Below are positions 1-6,459 of a stretch of DNA of 7,675 nucleotides, in pieces. Made by a program: the position numbers and the translations under genes. Positions within the stretch are counted from its first letter, which is position 1; each line of letters opens with the position of its first letter. Source of the DNA: an uncultured Bacteroidota bacterium (GTDB lineage Bacteria; Bacteroidota; Bacteroidia; Chitinophagales; Chitinophagaceae); NCBI GenBank assembly GCA_903881265.1, contig CAIRSV010000148.1, forward strand, positions 1 through 7,675. Reading direction: 5' to 3'. A model generated the notes under the pieces. That model ran no database searches. It was not told the origin of the DNA and saw only the letters and a program-made list of their open reading frames with translations.

Positions 1-384
1 CTTTTCAGCAATCACATCGATTTCATGTTTCACACAGCGACCTTCAACGATTTCGCCAACTCGAACGCTATAGCCTTGATGTTGTAGGATTTCTGAAAAA
101 TACCTTTCGAAAGGAAACCCTGAAGGACCAAGTTCCATGATCGCATTTTTTAACGTATACCTTGCTGCCGTTGGTTTGGATACTTTTTTTAATAAGGCGT
201 GTGCTAGTTTGTATATTTTTTTTGTCGTTATGCCAGGGTAAAGTTGCTTCTTAACTTCTGTTATAATCGAAACGATAAGATCGTCATTTGCACCACTTCG
301 CTGAAGCGATGTACGCAGTTTTTGTGCAGAAAAAGGAACCTGCATTCCAGAGGCTTTGGTAATGATATCGACCTTATTGATCAT
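1..384 (-). CDS. ATP-cone domain protein with probable restriction-endonuclease-like C-terminal domain (partial, runs off left edge)
   Basis: I translated the minus strand from the ATG at 384-382; the frame stays open for 128 codons to the window edge, and an in-frame TGA at 405-403 excludes a longer N-terminus. Residues about 4-92 look like an ATP-cone, the nucleotide-binding domain known from NrdR and class I/III ribonucleotide reductases. The signs are the opening KASGMQVPFSAQKLRTSL, a central GITTKKIYKLAHALL helix and a closing AARYTLKNAI segment. Residues about 97-128 (FERYFSEILQHQGY, then VKHEIDVIAEK) resemble the first helix and strand of an Mrr-type nuclease-fold domain, where an acidic residue of the core sits in such a strand. 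The catalytic remainder lies outside the window, so nuclease activity cannot be judged. Bacteroidota genomes carry proteins of this ATP-cone plus endonuclease-like layout, usually of unknown function. The domain call is good; the function is unknown. Confidence 0.75.
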   Translation of the reverse strand, partial: MINKVDIITKASGMQVPFSAQKLRTSLQRSGANDDLIVSIITEVKKQLYPGITTKKIYKLAHALLKKVSKPTAARYTLKNAIMELGPSGFPFERYFSEILQHQGYSVRVGEIVEGRCVKHEIDVIAEK

Positions 385-425
385 ACGTAAGTTATTATTG
401 AATCAATGCGTTGTTTGGAATATTT

Positions 426-465
426 TGCCAACTTGCATCGAAAACCTTTCGCATACTTGTTGGCA
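426..465 (-). repeat. Nested inverted repeat, possible 5'-leader hairpin of the ATP-cone gene
   Basis: TGCCAAC (426-432) and GTTGGCA (459-465) are a perfect 7-bp inverted pair. Between them CGAAA (439-443) and TTTCG (447-451) form a second pair around a 3-nt loop. On the minus strand this folds as a two-part stem with a 6/7-nt internal loop. It would lie near the 5' end of the transcript expected from the candidate -7 box at 485-478. It could be a leader structure or a protein-binding site; no known riboswitch class is recognised. Confidence 0.35.
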
Positions 466-477
466 TTCAATGGAGAT

Positions 478-485
478 CAAAGTTA
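478..485 (-). promoter_or_regulatory. Candidate Bacteroidota -7 box for the ATP-cone gene
   Basis: The minus strand reads TAACTTTG, an exact match to the Bacteroidota TAnnTTTG -7 consensus. No TTG is found at the expected -33 distance, so the promoter is only half supported. It would give a leader of roughly 90 nt before the ATG at 384, containing the inverted repeat at 426-465. Confidence 0.35.
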
Positions 486-670
486 CGGTATACTTGACGA
501 CTTTACATTCTATTTTGTGGTCATAATTTCTTCTGTAAAAAAATGGGTGCTTAGTGATGAGCAATCATTTTTATGTCGGTAATTTACTTATCGACTCTGC
601 AAATGATGTCGCGCTAATCTCCCTCATTACAGTCATTATTTTCGGATAACTGACATCAGCGCAAATCAAT

Positions 671-678
671 TATATTTG
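671..678 (+). promoter_or_regulatory. Candidate -7 box for the acyl-CoA mutase gene
   Basis: TATATTTG matches TAnnTTTG exactly and lies 20 bp before the start codon, implying a leader of about 15-17 nt. No TTG occurs 19-21 bp upstream. AAAGGA at 688-693 is a modest Shine-Dalgarno-like sequence 5 nt before the ATG at 699; it supports that start and is the only such site found in the window. Confidence 0.45.
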
Positions 679-698
679 CCTCCCATTAAAGGATCATT

Positions 699-2252
699 AT
701 GTCAGACAATACGCGAATCAATGACTCAGGAATAGAGATTAAGAAATTATATACTCACGCACATATCGAAGCAGAACAACCCGGTGAATTTCCCTTCACG
801 AGAGGCGTGCACGAAGGTATGTATTGCGACAAACCATGGACAATCAGACAATATGCAGGATTCAGCACCGCCGAAGCCTCCAATGAACGCTATCATTTCT
901 TATTGAATCAAGGTGTCACTGGCTTAAGTGTAGCGTTTGACTTGCCAACTCAGATTGGTTACGATAGTGACGATGTGATGGCGGCCGGTGAGGTCGGTAA
1001 GGTGGGGGTAGCCATCGATTCAATTGAAGATATGGAACGCTTATTCAACGGCATTCCATTGGAGACTGTTAGTACCTCAATGACCATCAACGCCTCAGCG
1101 TTTATTTTGTTGGCTTTTTATATTGCATTAGCAAAACGTCAAGGCGCCGATATTAAAAAGATTGCAGGCACCATACAAAATGATATCCTAAAAGAATATG
1201 CTGCCCGTGGTACATTTATCTATCCGCCTAAGGTTAGTATGCGCCTCATTACCGATATTTTTGAATATTGCAGTAAGGAAGTCCCAAAATGGAATACGAT
1301 TTCCATATCGGGTTATCATATCCGTGAGGCCGGCAGCACCGCTGTACAAGAACTCGCGTTTACTTTGTCAAACGGTAAGGCCTATTTGAAAGCTGCCATT
1401 GAAAAAGGACTCGATATCAATGTGTTCGCAAAACGTTTATCCTTTTTCTTTAATGCGCATAATAACCTGTTTGAAGAAGTCGCCAAGTTCAGGGCAGCGA
1501 GAAGGATGTGGGCGAAAATGACCCAAGAATTAGGCGCTACCAATATCGACGCACAGAAACTTCGTTTTCATACACAGACAGGCGGAAGCACACTCACTGC
1601 GCAACAACCCATGAATAATATCGTGCGTGTTGCCGTACAAACCTTAGCCGCCGCGATGGGAGGTACGCAAAGTCTCCACACCAACGGTTTCGATGAAGCT
1701 TTGAGTTTGCCTACTGAGGCCGCTGCGTCCATAGCATTGCGCACGCAACAGATTATCATGGAAGAAAGTGGTATTTGCGATACTGTTGATCCTTGGGCTG
1801 GTTCGTATTATATTGAAACACTGACCAATGAAGTTGAGGCTGCTGCGAATAAATTGATTGATCGTATCGATGCCATGGGTGGTGCCGTGAGTGCCATCGA
1901 ACAAGGCTTTATACAAGAACAGATTGCCAGTGCAAGTTATACTTTCCAAAAAGCACTTGAACGCAATGAAAAAATTATCGTAGGCGTCAATAAATATGTC
2001 AGCAAGGAAACTAGCAAGACGCCTATCATGAAGATCGATGCAGCGATCGAAAAACAACAAGTTGATCGACTGAAACTCTTTAAACAAAACAGGGATCAAG
2101 CTAAGGTAGATGCTTGTCTTGCATTGATTCAGACCAAAGCTATGACCACCGAAAACCTGATGCCTTTTGTGATCGATGCGGTTGAACATCATTGCACCCT
2201 GGGTGAAATCGCGCATGCCTTGCGTACGATATGGGGTGAATATGTTGGATAA
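699..2252 (+). CDS. Methylmalonyl-CoA mutase family protein, stand-alone catalytic (large) subunit without cobalamin-binding domain
   Basis: This is the TIM-barrel catalytic part of a coenzyme-B12-dependent acyl-CoA mutase, the family that interconverts branched and linear acyl-CoA thioesters such as (R)-methylmalonyl-CoA and succinyl-CoA in the cytoplasm. Family signatures run in order: FPFTRGVHEGMY (31-42), PWTIRQYAGFSTAE (46-59), GLSVAFDLPTQIGYDSD (75-91), AGTIQNDILKEY (156-167), SISGYHIREAG (202-212), TQSLHTNGFDEAL (323-335) and DPWAGSYYIE (364-373). By alignment from memory to the Propionibacterium enzyme, substrate residues Tyr89, Gln197, Arg207 and His244 correspond to Tyr52, Gln160, Arg170 and His207. 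Tyr and Arg at these sites favour a carboxylated substrate; isobutyryl-CoA mutases have Phe and Gln there. At 517 residues it ends before the C-terminal B12 domain (DxHxxG, SxL, GG motifs), which must be a separate small subunit encoded elsewhere. Methylmalonyl-CoA is the likeliest substrate, but ethylmalonyl-CoA or another is possible. Confidence 0.9.
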   Translation: MSDNTRINDSGIEIKKLYTHAHIEAEQPGEFPFTRGVHEGMYCDKPWTIRQYAGFSTAEASNERYHFLLNQGVTGLSVAFDLPTQIGYDSDDVMAAGEVGKVGVAIDSIEDMERLFNGIPLETVSTSMTINASAFILLAFYIALAKRQGADIKKIAGTIQNDILKEYAARGTFIYPPKVSMRLITDIFEYCSKEVPKWNTISISGYHIREAGSTAVQELAFTLSNGKAYLKAAIEKGLDINVFAKRLSFFFNAHNNLFEEVAKFRAARRMWAKMTQELGATNIDAQKLRFHTQTGGSTLTAQQPMNNIVRVAVQTLAAAMGGTQSLHTNGFDEALSLPTEAAASIALRTQQIIMEESGICDTVDPWAGSYYIETLTNEVEAAANKLIDRIDAMGGAVSAIEQGFIQEQIASASYTFQKALERNEKIIVGVNKYVSKETSKTPIMKIDAAIEKQQVDRLKLFKQNRDQAKVDACLALIQTKAMTTENLMPFVIDAVEHHCTLGEIAHALRTIWGEYVG

Positions 2253-2271
2253 TCTGTTTCTTTGTTTGTGG

Positions 2272-2307
2272 ATTATTTTTTTCTGAAATAATAGCAGATA
2301 GTCTGCT
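2272..2307 (+). other. Two abutting small stem-loops downstream of the mutase gene (weak terminator candidate)
   Basis: ATTATTT (2272-2278) pairs with AAATAAT (2286-2292) around a 7-nt T-rich loop. Immediately after, AGCAGA (2293-2298) pairs with TCTGCT (2302-2307) around a TAG loop. Neither is followed by a T-run and the first stem is all A-T, so intrinsic termination is doubtful; transcript 3'-end protection is an alternative. No other terminator is visible between the mutase gene and clpB. Confidence 0.25.
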
Positions 2308-2341
2308 TAAAATCAGTTGTTTCGTCATAAAAAAAATATTC

Positions 2342-2361
2342 TTGTGCCATTTTGTGCCATT
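2342..2361 (+). repeat. Perfect tandem 10-bp direct repeat in the clpB promoter
   Basis: The unit TTGTGCCATT occurs twice without a gap, at 2342-2351 and 2352-2361. It covers the -33 TTG and most of the spacer of the predicted clpB promoter. The period is close to one helical turn. It may be a regulator site or a chance duplication. Confidence 0.6.
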
Positions 2362-2372
2362 CAAGATCTTTG
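2342..2372 (+). promoter_or_regulatory. Candidate clpB promoter (TTG-N20-GATCTTTG)
   Basis: TTG at 2342-2344 lies exactly 20 nt before GATCTTTG at 2365-2372, which matches TAnnTTTG except for G in the first position. The spacing fits the Bacteroidota primary-sigma promoter, whose -33 element contains TTG. Transcription would begin near 2376, giving a leader of about 36 nt. No HrcA/CIRCE-type inverted repeat is seen here. Confidence 0.55.
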
Positions 2373-2411
2373 GATTGTGGTTTGTTGCTCTACTAGCAAA
2401 ACATAACCTAT

Positions 2412-5012
2412 ATGAACTTGAATAATTTCACGATCAAAGCGCAGGAAGCAGTAGCCGCGGCTCAGCAGATGGCGTTTAACAACAAGAACCAGCAAATAGA
2501 GACTGCTCATTTGCTGAAAGCCATCATGGATGAAGAAAGCAGTTCGATTGAATTCTTACTGAAGAAGAACGACGTGAATGTGGCCTTTGTGAATCAGAAG
2601 AATGCTGAATTGATTTCTAAAATTCCTGTCGTAAGCGGTGAAGCCGCTCAGATTATTTCGCGTGAGATGAATCAAACTGCCTTGAAAGCAGGTTCCTTTC
2701 TCAAAGAATTCGGCGATGAGTTTATTTCGCTCGAACATCTTCTGTTAGGGCTCCTTAATAATAATGATGCCGTCGCTAATATGCTGAAAGATGCCGGACT
2801 GAATGAAAAGAACCTGATTAAATCCATCAAGGAATCACGCAAAGGAAGTACCGTCAATTCACAAGGAAGCGAAAGTTCGTACCAGTCGCTGAAGAAATAT
2901 GCGAAGAACCTGAATGAGCTGGCCGCTGAAGGTAAACTCGATCCTGTGATTGGTCGCGATGAGGAGATCAGACGAACATTGCATATCCTTTCTCGTCGTT
3001 CGAAGAACAATCCTATTTTGGTCGGTGAACCTGGTGTTGGCAAGACCGCTATTATCGAAGGCTTAGCGCATCGTATCATCAATGGCGATATTCCCGAGAA
3101 CCTGAAAAACAAAATCATTTATGCACTCGATATGGGGCAACTCATTGCTGGTGCAAAATTTAAAGGTGAGTTTGAAGAACGTTTGAAAGCAGTCATTAAA
3201 GAGGTAACGGATAGTGATGGTGCTATTATTCTGTTCATCGATGAGATACATACGTTGGTGGGTGCAGGCGGTGGCGGTGAAGGTGCCATGGATGCGGCGA
3301 ATATCCTGAAGCCTGCTTTGGCTCGTGGTGAATTGCGGGCCATCGGTGCTACCACCCTGAATGAATATCAGAAGTATTTTGAAAAAGATAAAGCGCTCGA
3401 GCGTCGTTTCCAACGTGTGATGGTTGATGAACCAAGTATCGAAGATGCGATTTCTATTCTTCGTGGTTTGAAAGACCGATACGAAAGTCATCATCATGTG
3501 CAGATCAAGGATGAAGCAATCATCGCAGCCGTTGAATTGTCAAGCCGTTATATCACAGATCGTTTTCTGCCAGACAAGGCCATCGACCTAATCGATGAAA
3601 GTGCGGCTAAATTGAAATTGGAAATTAATTCTATGCCCGAAGAACTTGATGAATTGGAACGTAAACTTCGTCAACTCGAAATCGAACGTGAAGCCATCAA
3701 GCGTGAGAACGATGAAAAGAAAATGAAGGAGCTTGGAAAGGAAATTGCGAATATCTCGGAGCAACGCGATGCATTCAAAATTCGCTGGCAACACGAGAAA
3801 GAAGGAATCGATGCCATTCAACATATCAAGTCAAGTATCGAGCAATTGAAACTCGAAGCGGATCAGGCCGAACGTAATGGCGACTTCGGAAAAGTAGCCG
3901 AGATTAGATATGGAAAAATAAAGGATCAAGAAAGTATGCTCTTGCAAAAGAATAGCGAAATGGAAGCTGATGGATTAGTGCATAAACGTCTCTTGAAAGA
4001 AGAAGTGGATGCGGAAGATATAGCGGCGAATGTCGCGAAAGCAACTGGCATCCCTGTCTCTCGAATGCTGCAAAGCGAAAAGGATAAATTACTGAGTCTC
4101 GAAGAACATCTTCACCAACGTGTTGTCGGTCAGGAAGAAGCGATTACCGCCGTAGCTGATGCTATTCGTCGCAGTCGCGCTGGTTTGCAAGATGCACGTA
4201 AGCCAATTGGCTCATTCATTTTTCTTGGAACAACCGGCGTCGGCAAGACCGAATTGGCTAAAGCGCTCGCTGAGTTTTTGTTTGATGATGAAGGTATGAT
4301 GACTCGTATCGATATGAGTGAATATCAGGAGAAACATAGTGTAAGCCGACTCGTAGGCGCGCCTCCGGGATATGTAGGATATGATGAAGGTGGTCAGTTG
4401 ACCGAAGCCGTTCGCCGTAAACCTTATAGTGTGGTCTTGCTTGATGAGATCGAGAAGGCGCATCCTGACGTATTTAATATTATGTTGCAAGTATTAGATG
4501 ACGGTCGTTTGACGGATAATAAAGGTCGTGTAGTGAATTTTAAGAATACCATTATTATTATGACAAGTAATATGGGTAGTCATATCATTCAGGAAAATTT
4601 TGAAAAGGTCACCGAAAAAAATAAAGATGCAGTGGTTGATAAAACCAAAATTGAGGTAATGAATTTATTGCGACAAACTATACGACCTGAATTTCTGAAT
4701 CGTATCGATGAAGTGATTATGTTTCAACCACTCATGAAGAATGATATCAAAGGAATTATCACTATTCAGTTGAAGCAATTACAGAAGATGTTGAAACAGC
4801 AAGATATCACCTTAGAATTTACTGATTACGCATTGGATTATCTTGTTGAAAATGGTTTTGATCCTCAGTTTGGTGCTCGTCCATTGAAGCGTTTGATCCA
4901 AAAGGAGATTATCAATTTGCTGAGCAAAAAAATCATTGCTGGTGATATTCATAAAGACAAACCAATTGTCGTTGATGTCTTTGATGGTCTCGTGGTATTG
5001 AGAAATGAATAA
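2412..5012 (+). CDS. clpB: ATP-dependent protein disaggregase ClpB (Hsp100)
   Basis: ClpB is a cytoplasmic hexameric AAA+ unfoldase that, with DnaK/DnaJ/GrpE, pulls polypeptides out of heat-induced aggregates. All domains are present at the usual length (866 residues). The N-domain covers about 1-145. NBD1 has Walker A GEPGVGKT (205-212), pore-loop KFKGEFEER (249-257) with Phe250 where E. coli has Tyr, Walker B ILFIDE (273-278) and arginine fingers at R331/R332. The charged coiled-coil middle domain spans about 405-525 and distinguishes ClpB from ClpA. NBD2 has Walker A GTTGVGKT (606-613), pore-loop GYVGYDEGG (653-661), Walker B VVLLDE (674-679), RPEFLNRID (758-766) and sensor-2 GARPLKR (821-827). 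No IGF/IGL ClpP-binding loop is seen, so it should not feed ClpP although clpP lies nearby. There is no Shine-Dalgarno before the ATG, as is common in this phylum. The gene stands alone, with its own promoter and a strong terminator. Confidence 0.98.
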   Translation: MNLNNFTIKAQEAVAAAQQMAFNNKNQQIETAHLLKAIMDEESSSIEFLLKKNDVNVAFVNQKNAELISKIPVVSGEAAQIISREMNQTALKAGSFLKEFGDEFISLEHLLLGLLNNNDAVANMLKDAGLNEKNLIKSIKESRKGSTVNSQGSESSYQSLKKYAKNLNELAAEGKLDPVIGRDEEIRRTLHILSRRSKNNPILVGEPGVGKTAIIEGLAHRIINGDIPENLKNKIIYALDMGQLIAGAKFKGEFEERLKAVIKEVTDSDGAIILFIDEIHTLVGAGGGGEGAMDAANILKPALARGELRAIGATTLNEYQKYFEKDKALERRFQRVMVDEPSIEDAISILRGLKDRYESHHHVQIKDEAIIAAVELSSRYITDRFLPDKAIDLIDESAAKLKLEINSMPEELDELERKLRQLEIEREAIKRENDEKKMKELGKEIANISEQRDAFKIRWQHEKEGIDAIQHIKSSIEQLKLEADQAERNGDFGKVAEIRYGKIKDQESMLLQKNSEMEADGLVHKRLLKEEVDAEDIAANVAKATGIPVSRMLQSEKDKLLSLEEHLHQRVVGQEEAITAVADAIRRSRAGLQDARKPIGSFIFLGTTGVGKTELAKALAEFLFDDEGMMTRIDMSEYQEKHSVSRLVGAPPGYVGYDEGGQLTEAVRRKPYSVVLLDEIEKAHPDVFNIMLQVLDDGRLTDNKGRVVNFKNTIIIMTSNMGSHIIQENFEKVTEKNKDAVVDKTKIEVMNLLRQTIRPEFLNRIDEVIMFQPLMKNDIKGIITIQLKQLQKMLKQQDITLEFTDYALDYLVENGFDPQFGARPLKRLIQKEIINLLSKKIIAGDIHKDKPIVVDVFDGLVVLRNE

Positions 5013-5046
5013 GTAGATCATAGTAAGATTATCATTTGAAATGGAT

Positions 5047-5080
5047 AAAGCCGGTAAGTACAAACTTGCCGGCTTTTTTT
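5047..5080 (+). terminator. Intrinsic terminator of clpB
   Basis: AAAGCCGGTAAG (5047-5058) pairs with CTTGCCGGCTTT (5065-5076) around a 6-nt loop, with one G-U wobble. A run of seven T starts inside the stem and extends to 5080. It lies 34 bp after the clpB stop codon. The A-tract on the left arm would allow weaker function on the minus strand. Confidence 0.9.
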
Positions 5081-5173
5081 AATGCCAATCTGATAATCAG
5101 GATAGACCGAACTCTATTTGGATACATACAGTAGTAAAATTCTATGGTGATTTTGTGTAGAACAAAAGAAGCA

Positions 5174-5206
5174 GATTGAAATTTGGTTTATTGCAAAATT
5201 TCAATC
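5174..5206 (+). repeat. Perfect 11-bp inverted repeat, candidate operator for the membrane-protein gene
   Basis: GATTGAAATTT (5174-5184) and AAATTTCAATC (5196-5206) are exact reverse complements separated by 11 bp. Arm centres are 22 bp apart, about two helical turns. The right arm covers the expected -33 region of the -7 box at 5227-5234. No T-run follows on the plus strand, so it does not look like a terminator, and it is distinct from the clpB terminator 94 bp upstream. Confidence 0.6.
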
Positions 5207-5226
5207 GGTATAATCAATACGTTATG

Positions 5227-5234
5227 TACATTTG
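5227..5234 (+). promoter_or_regulatory. Candidate -7 box for the membrane-protein gene
   Basis: TACATTTG matches TAnnTTTG exactly, 19 bp before the ATG at 5254. No TTG lies at the expected -33 distance; that position is taken by the right arm of the inverted repeat. This is compatible with a regulated or activator-dependent promoter. Confidence 0.45.
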
Positions 5235-5253
5235 AAACCAAAAGTATCAGCGT

Positions 5254-6279
5254 ATGTCTGCATCAACTGTCAATAGATTGGATATTATTAATATAGGCTT
5301 AGTCTTGTTTTCGTGCGCATTAGCCTTCGTCATTCCTTTTCAGTTGTTTTTATTTGCGTATGGCATACTGGGTCCTTTACATTATCTGACAGAAATTTCG
5401 TGGCTCCACGATAAAAATTATTACGCCCAAAGCAACCGAGATGTCATCTTATTGGTTGTACTCTCATTAATGTTGACCGTTATTTATTTACTGGGTGTCA
5501 ATAATCCTGAACTGCTTAAACGTTATTTCGATAATGAAGAGAGTGCCCGCTTGTCAGGTCATCTTACATTCATCGCATTCGCGAGCGCCTTGTTTTTTGC
5601 CTTTATAAAAAAGCCAGTGATTCGATGGACAGGCGTCGTCTGCGCGATCTTACTCACGGTTGTATCAGATTATTTTCTGATATTTTTTACGGTCTTTTTG
5701 CCAACCCTCGTGCACGTGTTTGTCTTTACTTCCTTGTTTATGTTGTATGGTGCGCTCAAATCAAAATCAAACGTCGGTTACCTAAGTGTGGCGTTACATC
5801 TTCTTTGTCCCTTTTTATTGTTCTATTTATTTCCAATGGATCATTTTTTATCTTCACTTGGTAGGGAACAATATATCAAAAGTGATTTTGCCGTGTTGAA
5901 TAAATTTTTGGTGTTCAAGTATTTTCAGGGTCCTGAACTTGGACAAATCACACAGGATAATATGCTATACCAGGTCTATGATTCAAAGATAGGACTGGCC
6001 ATTATGCGATTCATCGCGTTCGCCTATACCTATCATTACCTCAACTGGTTCTCGAAAACTGACATTATCCGCTGGCACAAAGTGCCTAAAGCACGATTTG
6101 TAGTAGTTATTGTTGGTTGGCTTATATCGATTGTATTGTATTCGATCAATTTTAGAGTAGGATTTCAATGGTTGTTTCTGTTGAGTTTTATGCACGTGAT
6201 GTTAGAATTTCCGTTGAATTATGTCTCCTTTATGGGCATTTTTTCTGAAATGAGGGCACGCCTTTTTAAGTCGGCCTAA
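5254..6279 (+). CDS. Uncharacterised polytopic membrane protein with conserved-looking histidines
   Basis: I do not recognise this 341-residue protein with confidence. It is strongly hydrophobic, with about 8-9 likely membrane spans near residues 11-27, 29-46, 63-82, 103-119, 124-146, 148-168, 174-193, 247-264, 282-299 and 303-320; some of these may pair or be re-entrant. A polar loop spans about 195-245, and the basic tail (RARLFK) suggests a cytoplasmic C-terminus. Several histidines lie in or beside spans: GPLHYLTEISWLHD (H43, H52), LPTLVHVF (H154), ALHLL (H182), YTYHYLNWF (H261), IRWH (H275) and FMHVMLEFP (H314). Clustered membrane histidines occur in metal-dependent membrane oxygenases and hydroxylases, and the order of motifs faintly recalls Brp/Blh carotene oxygenases, but the diagnostic motifs of that family are not present. 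The start is set by an in-frame stop at 5233-5235. A promoter box and inverted repeat precede it; no terminator is evident after it. Confidence 0.85.
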   Translation: MSASTVNRLDIINIGLVLFSCALAFVIPFQLFLFAYGILGPLHYLTEISWLHDKNYYAQSNRDVILLVVLSLMLTVIYLLGVNNPELLKRYFDNEESARLSGHLTFIAFASALFFAFIKKPVIRWTGVVCAILLTVVSDYFLIFFTVFLPTLVHVFVFTSLFMLYGALKSKSNVGYLSVALHLLCPFLLFYLFPMDHFLSSLGREQYIKSDFAVLNKFLVFKYFQGPELGQITQDNMLYQVYDSKIGLAIMRFIAFAYTYHYLNWFSKTDIIRWHKVPKARFVVVIVGWLISIVLYSINFRVGFQWLFLLSFMHVMLEFPLNYVSFMGIFSEMRARLFKSA

Positions 6280-6405
6280 TCATATCGACGCTGGTATATC
6301 AATAGTAGTTGACCTCTTCAAACTGAAAGAGCCACAACCTTGTATTAGTTGTTCAATAGAAGATGCTTCATGCAGAATGTTTTTTGCTGTCGAAAAAAAG
6401 CCAAC

Positions 6406-6436
6406 TTGTCATATTTAAACTTTTAGCATAGTTTTG
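6406..6436 (+). promoter_or_regulatory. Candidate clpP promoter (TTG-N20-TAGTTTTG)
   Basis: TTG at 6406-6408 is followed after exactly 20 nt by TAGTTTTG at 6429-6436, a full match to the Bacteroidota -33/-7 consensus. It is the best promoter in the window. Transcription would start near 6440, leaving an A-rich leader of about 20 nt without a Shine-Dalgarno sequence. Confidence 0.7.
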
Positions 6437-6459
6437 GAAGGTTATTTAAAAAACAAGTT

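Noticed and set aside
470..526. An 18-codon ORF (MEIKVTVYLTT...) in the divergent intergenic region
   Set aside because: It is too short to separate from chance, lacks initiation signals and overlaps the minus-strand -7 candidate.
385..698. A tRNA, small RNA or known riboswitch in the 314-bp divergent gap
   Set aside because: No cloverleaf, T-loop sequence (GGTTCRA) or known riboswitch core was found; only promoter boxes and short inverted repeats are visible.
1644..2216. A 190-codon open frame on the minus strand inside the mutase gene
   Set aside because: It lies wholly antisense to a strongly supported coding sequence, shows no family motifs and has no promoter. It is explained by the codon pattern of the real gene.
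2253..2411. A CIRCE/HrcA operator in front of clpB
   Set aside because: No TTAGCACTC-N9-GAGTGCTAA-like dyad is present; only a direct repeat and small A-T-rich stems are seen.
2672..3497. Overlapping minus-strand open frames inside clpB, 78-148 codons each
   Set aside because: They are antisense to conserved ClpB NBD1 motifs, low-complexity in places and mutually overlapping. No recognisable protein is encoded.
5254..6279. Assigning the membrane protein to the Brp/Blh carotene oxygenase family
   Set aside because: Only the general layout of histidines in spans is similar; the family's characteristic histidine motifs are not seen, so a functional name would be a guess.
6380..6399. T6/A7 complementary tracts between the membrane-protein gene and clpP as a terminator
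   Set aside because: The stem would be A-T only, and no T-run follows it on the plus strand. It sits just upstream of the clpP -33 element and is better viewed as A-T-rich promoter-flanking DNA.
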